DNA from: Sulfurovum indicum
GTDB lineage: Bacteria; Campylobacterota; Campylobacteria; Campylobacterales; Sulfurovaceae
Assembly (NCBI RefSeq): GCF_014931715.1
Contig: NZ_CP063164.1
Span: forward strand, 930,001-994,000
Direction of reading: 5' to 3'
Length of the DNA: 64,000 bases
A model generated the notes under the pieces. That model did not search any database. It had not been told where the DNA came from and saw nothing but the letters and a program-made list of their open reading frames with translations. The translations under genes and the position numbers were made by a program. Below, piece by piece: positions 59,668 to 64,000 of the stretch. Positions within the stretch are counted from its first letter, which is position 1, and the number at the start of each line of letters is the position of its first letter.

Positions 59668-61566
59668 TTACGCCTCAAGCTCTTTTAACCAGACATTCAT
59701 CTCTGCATCACTTGGCATTTTCCAGTCTGCCCTGGGACTTAAAGAGATCGTTCCGACTTTCGGTCCGTCCGGCATACAGCTTCGCTTGAACTGTTGGGTA
59801 AAGAAACGCTTTAAAAAGAGTTTCAACCATTTGGTGACAGTCACTTTATCGTATTTGTCTCCAAATGCCAAAAGGGCAAGGTATTGTATCTTCCGGGGTT
59901 TGGCTCCATACTTGATGAAGTGGTATAAAAAGAAGTCATGCAGTTCATACGGACCGACGATCTCCTCTGTCTCCTGTGTTATCTTGTCGTGATTGTGCGG
60001 AAGCAGTTCCGGGCTGATGGGAGTAGCCAGTATATCATCGATAACAGATGCGATCTTCTCATTGCTTTTAAAGTACTCGATCACGTACTTGATAAGTGTT
60101 TTTGGGATGCCGGAATTAAGTGCATACATACTCATATGATCGCCGTTATAGGTACTCCATCCAAGTGCTATTTCGCTTAGATCACCCGTACCGATGACAA
60201 GTCCCCCCTCTTTGTTTGCCATATTCATCAATATAGATGTTCTTGCCCGTGCCTGTACATTTTCGTAAGTCACGCTGTGTTCATCTTTGTCATGTCCGAT
60301 CGCCTCAAACTCTTTCAGTGAGATATCAGTGATGTCCACCTCTTTGAGTGTCGTTCCCAGAGCCTTGCAAAGTGTTACGGCATTTTTCTTCGTTCTGCTG
60401 GTTGTACCAAAGCCGGGCATGGTGACGGCGATGATATTCCTGCTATCCCATCCCATGATCTCAAAAGCCCTCCATGTAGAGAGCAGGGCAAGAGTAGAGT
60501 CAAGACCGCCGCTGATACCGATCACTGCTTTTTGTATATTCGTATGCTGCATTCGTTTGATAAGCCCGTATGCCTGGATATGAACGATCTCATCACAACG
60601 CTGCTGTTTGTCAGTGTAGACGGAAGGGACGAAAGGTGCGGGAGTGATCTCTCTTTGTATCTCTGATATTTTCGGAAGATTTTCTATTTTGACGGTGCGT
60701 GTCTTTTTGCGCCTGCCGTCACTGTAGCTTGATTCATTTATCCGCAGCCATCTCAGTTTTTCCAGGTCAACATCAGCAGTAATAAGGTGGCTGTCCATTC
60801 TGAAACGCTGGTTTTGTACAAGGGTGGTTCCATACTCCGAGATGATGGCATGACCGCCGTAGACTGTATCGGTAGTAGATTCTCCTACGCCTGATGAAGT
60901 ATATACATAGGCAGCCATACATCGGGCACTTTGCGTACGTACCAGCTCTTCACGGTATTCATGCTTGCCTATCAGTTCATTGCTCGCACTTAGGTTGAGG
61001 AGCAGGTTTGCTCCATTACTCGCCATGTGGTTGCTTGGAGGGGTAACTGCCCAGAGATCTTCACATATCTCCACACCAAAGGTCATGTCGGCACCATCGC
61101 TAAAGAGCAGGTCTACACCAAAGGGTACCTCTTTACCCAAAAGCTCTGTTGTTGTACGAACAATATCTCTTCCTGTAACAAACTGCCGTTTTTCATAGAA
61201 CTCTTTTTTGTTTGGAAGATAGGACTTTGGGACTACACCCAGTATTTTTCCTCGCTGAAGTATAACAGCACAGTTATAAAGCCTGTCAGCTTCAAGAAGC
61301 GCAATACCAAGAACGATGATCGTATTGATCTTTTCAGTATGGTTCAATATATTTTCAAGTGCATCATTTTGTGCAGTCAAAAGTGTCTGGTTGAGGAAAA
61401 GGTCACTGGCAGTGTATCCGGTAAGTGTAAGTTCCGGAAATACAACGACACTGACCTCTTTTGTTTCGGACTCTTTGACAAGGGCAAGGATCTCTTCTGC
61501 ATTTTTTGCGGGGTTTGCTACGGTGGTGGTATTGACTGCTGCGGCAACGCGGTAGTATCCGTACAT
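59668..61566 (-). CDS. nadE: glutamine-dependent NAD+ synthetase
   Basis: Makes NAD from deamido-NAD with glutamine. The N-terminal nitrilase-type glutaminase has Glu in VVFPELTLTGYT, Lys in VPKSYLPN and Cys in GVEICEDLW; the C-terminal synthetase has the PP-loop IGISGGLDSTLAL. 632 residues, the long two-domain type. ATG 61566 follows AAAGGAAAC; the frame extends upstream to 61617 only through repeat D2. Confidence 0.94.
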   Translation of the reverse strand: MYGYYRVAAAVNTTTVANPAKNAEEILALVKESETKEVSVVVFPELTLTGYTASDLFLNQTLLTAQNDALENILNHTEKINTIIVLGIALLEADRLYNCAVILQRGKILGVVPKSYLPNKKEFYEKRQFVTGRDIVRTTTELLGKEVPFGVDLLFSDGADMTFGVEICEDLWAVTPPSNHMASNGANLLLNLSASNELIGKHEYREELVRTQSARCMAAYVYTSSGVGESTTDTVYGGHAIISEYGTTLVQNQRFRMDSHLITADVDLEKLRWLRINESSYSDGRRKKTRTVKIENLPKISEIQREITPAPFVPSVYTDKQQRCDEIVHIQAYGLIKRMQHTNIQKAVIGISGGLDSTLALLSTWRAFEIMGWDSRNIIAVTMPGFGTTSRTKKNAVTLCKALGTTLKEVDITDISLKEFEAIGHDKDEHSVTYENVQARARTSILMNMANKEGGLVIGTGDLSEIALGWSTYNGDHMSMYALNSGIPKTLIKYVIEYFKSNEKIASVIDDILATPISPELLPHNHDKITQETEEIVGPYELHDFFLYHFIKYGAKPRKIQYLALLAFGDKYDKVTVTKWLKLFLKRFFTQQFKRSCMPDGPKVGTISLSPRADWKMPSDAEMNVWLKELEA

Positions 61567-61582
61567 TAAGTTTCCTTTGTGT

Positions 61583-61663
61583 GAGGGTAGCCCAAAGAGG
61601 GGTACCCCTACGGTCATTATGTATAATATTGTAGGGGCAATCCCTTGTGGTTGCCCCTTGGGG
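61583..61663. repeat. dispersed repeat, copy D2
   Basis: Pairs with D1 (6728-6845): GGGTAGCCCAAAGAGGGG, TACCCCTACG and TGTAGGGGCAATCCCTTGTG then GTTGCCCC. Both copies lie at gene starts, here between nadE and the cyclophilin gene. Confidence 0.6.
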
Positions 61664-61667
61664 TGGA

Positions 61668-62195
61668 TTATGCCTTTTGGGCGTGGATCTCTATGCTCTC
61701 AATATCATCATTCTGTTCTATCTTGTCAAGTACCATGAAGCTTTCGGTATCATCTTCTTCAATACCGCCAAATACAGTGTGAACACCATCAAGGTGAGGA
61801 CACGGTACGAAACAGATGAAGAACTGGCTTCCTCCGGTATTTGGTCCTGCATGCGCCATAGAGAGTGAACCGCGTCTGTGAGGATGGCTGCTTGTGTCTG
61901 TTTCACAGTCTATCTGCCAGCCCGGTCCGCCTGTTCCAGCCATTGCAGGATTGCCCGTAGGTCCTGAGTGAGGGCATCCTCCCTGTGCCATAAAACCGGG
62001 GATCACTCTGTGGAATTTGAGGTTGTTGTAGAATCCCTCATTGGCAAGGTGTGCAAAGTTTGCTACAGTGTTCGGCGCATCTTCATGATAAAGCTTTACC
62101 CAGATGTCCCCTTTGTTCGTTTTGATCTTTGCGTAATTGTATGTCTCCATAATATCTTGTGAAATATCATATCTTTTTGTTTTGCTTCCAAACAT
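61668..62195 (-). CDS. cyclophilin-type peptidylprolyl isomerase
   Basis: Catalyses cis-trans proline isomerisation. [13 protein letters not shown] contains the catalytic Arg and Gln; GSQFFICF and [12 protein letters not shown] follow. No signal peptide, so cytoplasmic (PpiB type). 175 residues from ATG 62195; ATG 62150 (METYNYAKI) is an alternative giving 160, close to the usual length. Confidence 0.92.
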   Translation of the reverse strand: MFGSKTKRYDISQDIMETYNYAKIKTNKGDIWVKLYHEDAPNTVANFAHLANEGFYNNLKFHRVIPGFMAQGGCPHSGPTGNPAMAGTGGPGWQIDCETDTSSHPHRRGSLSMAHAGPNTGGSQFFICFVPCPHLDGVHTVFGGIEEDDTESFMVLDKIEQNDDIESIEIHAQKA

Positions 62196-62263
62196 GGTTG
62201 TTTAGTCCTTCTATATTAAAATTAGGCTATTATTATACCAATATTTATTTAGGGGTTACTACT

Positions 62264-62956
62264 ATGGAACTGTGTGTCGCACTCGATCTGCCTTCAGCAG
62301 AAGAGAATCTGGCTCTGGCAGAGTCGCTGAAGGACTATAATATCTGGATGAAAGTAGGGTTTCGTGCATATATACGTGACGGAAAGCCATTTATAGAAGC
62401 ACTTAAGTCGATCGGTCCGGACTTCAGAATATTTCTTGATCTCAAACTCTATGACATTCCAAACACGATGGCAGATGCGGCAGAAGAGATAGCCAAACTG
62501 GGGGTCGATATGTTCAATATTCATGCCTCTGCAGGTGCTGTGGCAATGAGAACGGTCATGGAGAGGCTCTCTGCCTATGAGAAGCGTCCACTGGTATTGG
62601 CAGTGACTGCCTTGACCTCGTTTGACGAAGAGAATTTCCGTCTGGTTTATGAGAAAGGTATCGATGAGAAAGCAGAGCAGTTTGCGAAAATGAGTTATGC
62701 CAACGGTCTTGACGGAGTTGTCTGTTCGACATTTGAGAGCAGAGCGATCAAAAATGCAACATCAGATGATTTTCTGACTCTCTGTCCGGGTATAAGACCT
62801 TTCGGTGAGGAGGCAGGTGATCAGCAGAGGGTGGCGACACTGGATCTGGCTGCAAAAGAGAGGGTCGATTTTCCTGTAGTGGGAAGACCTGTCTATAAAG
62901 ATGAGGATCCCCGGGCAAAAGTAGAAAAAATATTGAATGTAATGGCTACTCTGTAG
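62264..62956 (+). CDS. pyrF: orotidine 5'-phosphate decarboxylase
   Basis: Last step of UMP synthesis. ATG 62264 ([10 protein letters not shown]) follows AGGGGTTAC; catalytic motif [13 protein letters not shown] (Lys-Asp-x-Lys-type tetrad), phosphate loop [12 protein letters not shown]. 230 residues. Overlaps convergently by 11 bases with a small membrane-protein gene. Confidence 0.94.
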   Translation: MELCVALDLPSAEENLALAESLKDYNIWMKVGFRAYIRDGKPFIEALKSIGPDFRIFLDLKLYDIPNTMADAAEEIAKLGVDMFNIHASAGAVAMRTVMERLSAYEKRPLVLAVTALTSFDEENFRLVYEKGIDEKAEQFAKMSYANGLDGVVCSTFESRAIKNATSDDFLTLCPGIRPFGEEAGDQQRVATLDLAAKERVDFPVVGRPVYKDEDPRAKVEKILNVMATL

Positions 62957-63080
62957 CCTCTGCTTTCTTGGCACTTTGTGGGTCTGCAAGCCTGGTAGCA
63001 TTGTGCATACCTTTTAACATAAAATAGACACCGGCAGCAAATAGTGCCAAGACGATAAGTGGTGTGATTTTTTGGAACAT
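62946..63080 (-). CDS. 44-residue single-pass membrane protein
   Basis: ATG 63080 behind AGGAAGAC. One hydrophobic helix, [20 protein letters not shown], then a short polar tail [13 protein letters not shown]. Good RBS and the clear helix support a real gene; function unknown. Its 3' end overlaps the pyrF end by 11 bases, and its 5' side faces tRNA-Ser. Confidence 0.6.
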   Translation of the reverse strand: MFQKITPLIVLALFAAGVYFMLKGMHNATRLADPQSAKKAEATE

Positions 63081-63181
63081 TTGTCTTCCTGAGATATTTT
63101 TTAAAATCATACAATAAAATAACCGTTTTTAAGCTTTTGTTTAAGGCAAGTAGTTTATAATCCCATCCACAAAACTTCATT

Positions 63182-63272
63182 GGACAGTTGGGTGAGTTGG
63201 CTGAAACCACATCCCTGCTAAGGATGCGTACTCGTAAGGGTACCGAGGGTTCGAATCCCTCACTGTCCGCCA
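63182..63272 (+). tRNA. tRNA-Ser(GCT)
   Basis: Acceptor GGACAGT pairs with ACTGTCC; anticodon stem CATCC/GGATG around CTGCTAA (anticodon GCT); a long variable arm CGTACTCGTAAGGGTACC; T arm GAGGG TTCGAAT CCCTC; CCA encoded. Class II tRNA, 91 nt with CCA. The 229 bases from here to dinB hold only AT-rich sequence and no recognised gene. Confidence 0.96.
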
Positions 63273-63501
63273 TCTATTCAAAACCCCCTTAAATACGAGC
63301 TTTGAAGCACTTTTTAAAGACACAGTTACAACACTTTTTATAATATTTGTATTCATACACTATTCCAAATTTAAAGACCCTCTGAAACTTGCGATAGACT
63401 TTTTAACCCTTTAACTACAGAACTATGACAATTTGTCATCTTTTCTCCTTGTTCCTTTAAGTCAGGGTATACTTTGTGTTATATCAAAAGAGGGTTTTTA
63501 T

Positions 63502-64000
63502 TTGTTTCTGCATATCGATATAGACAGTTTTTTTGCTTCTGCCGAGCGTGCTGTTGACCAAAGTCTGAAGGGTATTCCTATGGCGGTTGGGAGTCGAAGC
63601 AATCTGGAGATCTTCGATACCGAACGCATCAATATCAAATTGATGAACGATAACAGCGGGGCCTTTGTGGCACCGGTATTCTACAGTGACCGGCAGAAAA
63701 GTTTTGAGGAATACTTTGTTGATACGATCAATGGAGAGAGAAAGATCAGAGGTATCATTACTTCTGCAAGTTATGAAGCGCGTGAATGCGGAGTGAAGAC
63801 AGCAATGCCCATTGCCAAGGCACTGCAGCTTTGTCCAAAGATGGTCGTCATTCCATCACATTACAAACTATACCATACACTTTCAAAAAGACTCTACCGT
63901 TTTATGCTTGCAAAGATCCCCAATGTAGAGCAGTACAGCATCGATGAATTCTTTGGTGATGTCAGGGGATGGGTAGAAGATGCAGAAGTGTATGATTTTG
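63502..64000 (+). CDS. dinB: DNA polymerase IV, N-terminal part
   Basis: Y-family translesion polymerase; the gene runs off the right edge after 166 codons. Start TTG 63502 (then FLHIDIDSFFASAERAV) has AAGAGGG upstream. Active-site acids: IDIDSFFASAE and YSIDEFFGD. ITSASYEARECGVKTAM is the finger region. Between 'MAVGSRSN' and it there is an insertion of about 45 residues (LMNDNSGAFVAPVFYSDRQ...), which is a form I associate with Campylobacterota. Confidence 0.92.
   Translation, partial: MFLHIDIDSFFASAERAVDQSLKGIPMAVGSRSNLEIFDTERINIKLMNDNSGAFVAPVFYSDRQKSFEEYFVDTINGERKIRGIITSASYEARECGVKTAMPIAKALQLCPKMVVIPSHYKLYHTLSKRLYRFMLAKIPNVEQYSIDEFFGDVRGWVEDAEVYDF

Noticed and set aside
1-64000. CRISPR array, rRNA operon, tmRNA or prophage
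   Set aside because: No regularly spaced repeats, no rRNA-like sequence, no tmRNA ends and no phage structural or integrase genes were seen.

Overview
The window looks like a contiguous stretch of a Campylobacterota (epsilonproteobacterial) chromosome, most like Sulfurovum or Sulfurimonas relatives. This is inferred from protein style and gene order: folK directly followed by flhF, a NapL-like propeller, two small c-type cytochromes, a DinB with a long insertion, and scattered biosynthesis genes with ATGA overlaps. No taxonomic search was possible.

Layout. 1-11.4 kb: housekeeping genes mostly on the + strand (aroQ end, M24 peptidase, folK, flhF, a SpoA-like protein, mnmA, a thioredoxin-like protein, prs, lepA, an L,D-transpeptidase, a sirtuin). 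11.4-20 kb: a lipid A phosphoethanolamine transferase and a ComF-like protein, then a cluster of an M20 peptidase facing two ATP-grasp ligases (the second with a helix-hairpin-helix tail) and an M14 carboxypeptidase with FN3/DNRLRE-like modules. This cluster looks like a peptide-tag 'writer and eraser' set. 20-31 kb: a repeat protein, a MoxR ATPase, small enzymes, tRNA-Arg(CCT), a znuABC zinc uptake operon with an extra 57-residue lipoprotein, a VWA protein, a 274-bp palindromic element, and a ZorA/ZorB-like proton-channel motor pair with a 57-residue partner. 31-39.6 kb: mltG, a phosphoribosyltransferase, YceI, ychF, a Kef-type antiporter, pepA and a BASS-type transporter with a structured leader.

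39.6-48.2 kb is an accessory island. It holds an IS1595-type transposase remnant, four decayed copies of a RAYT (IS200-like) 5' region, two almost identical IS110 elements inserted at the same point of two RAYT remnants, and several minus-strand cargo genes: a Cys-rich secreted protein, a DUF6602-like protein with nuclease-like motifs, two HEPN-like proteins and a GIY-YIG/DUF4357 protein. The cargo resembles a small defence or conflict locus. One HEPN gene has integron-cassette-like flanks.

48.2-64 kb returns to core genes: trpB, GDPD, apt, an outer-membrane barrel protein, the operon folD-lepB-M50-rpiB, cytochromes, csp, a three-gene operon with a NapL-like protein, nadE, a cyclophilin, pyrF, tRNA-Ser(GCT) and the start of dinB.

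Two broader signals run through the window. Several genes (comF-like, the repeat protein, the VWA gene, znuA) have a -10 hexamer only 6-7 bases before the start codon and so are probably leaderless. At least four families of short dispersed repeats sit at gene starts or ends.
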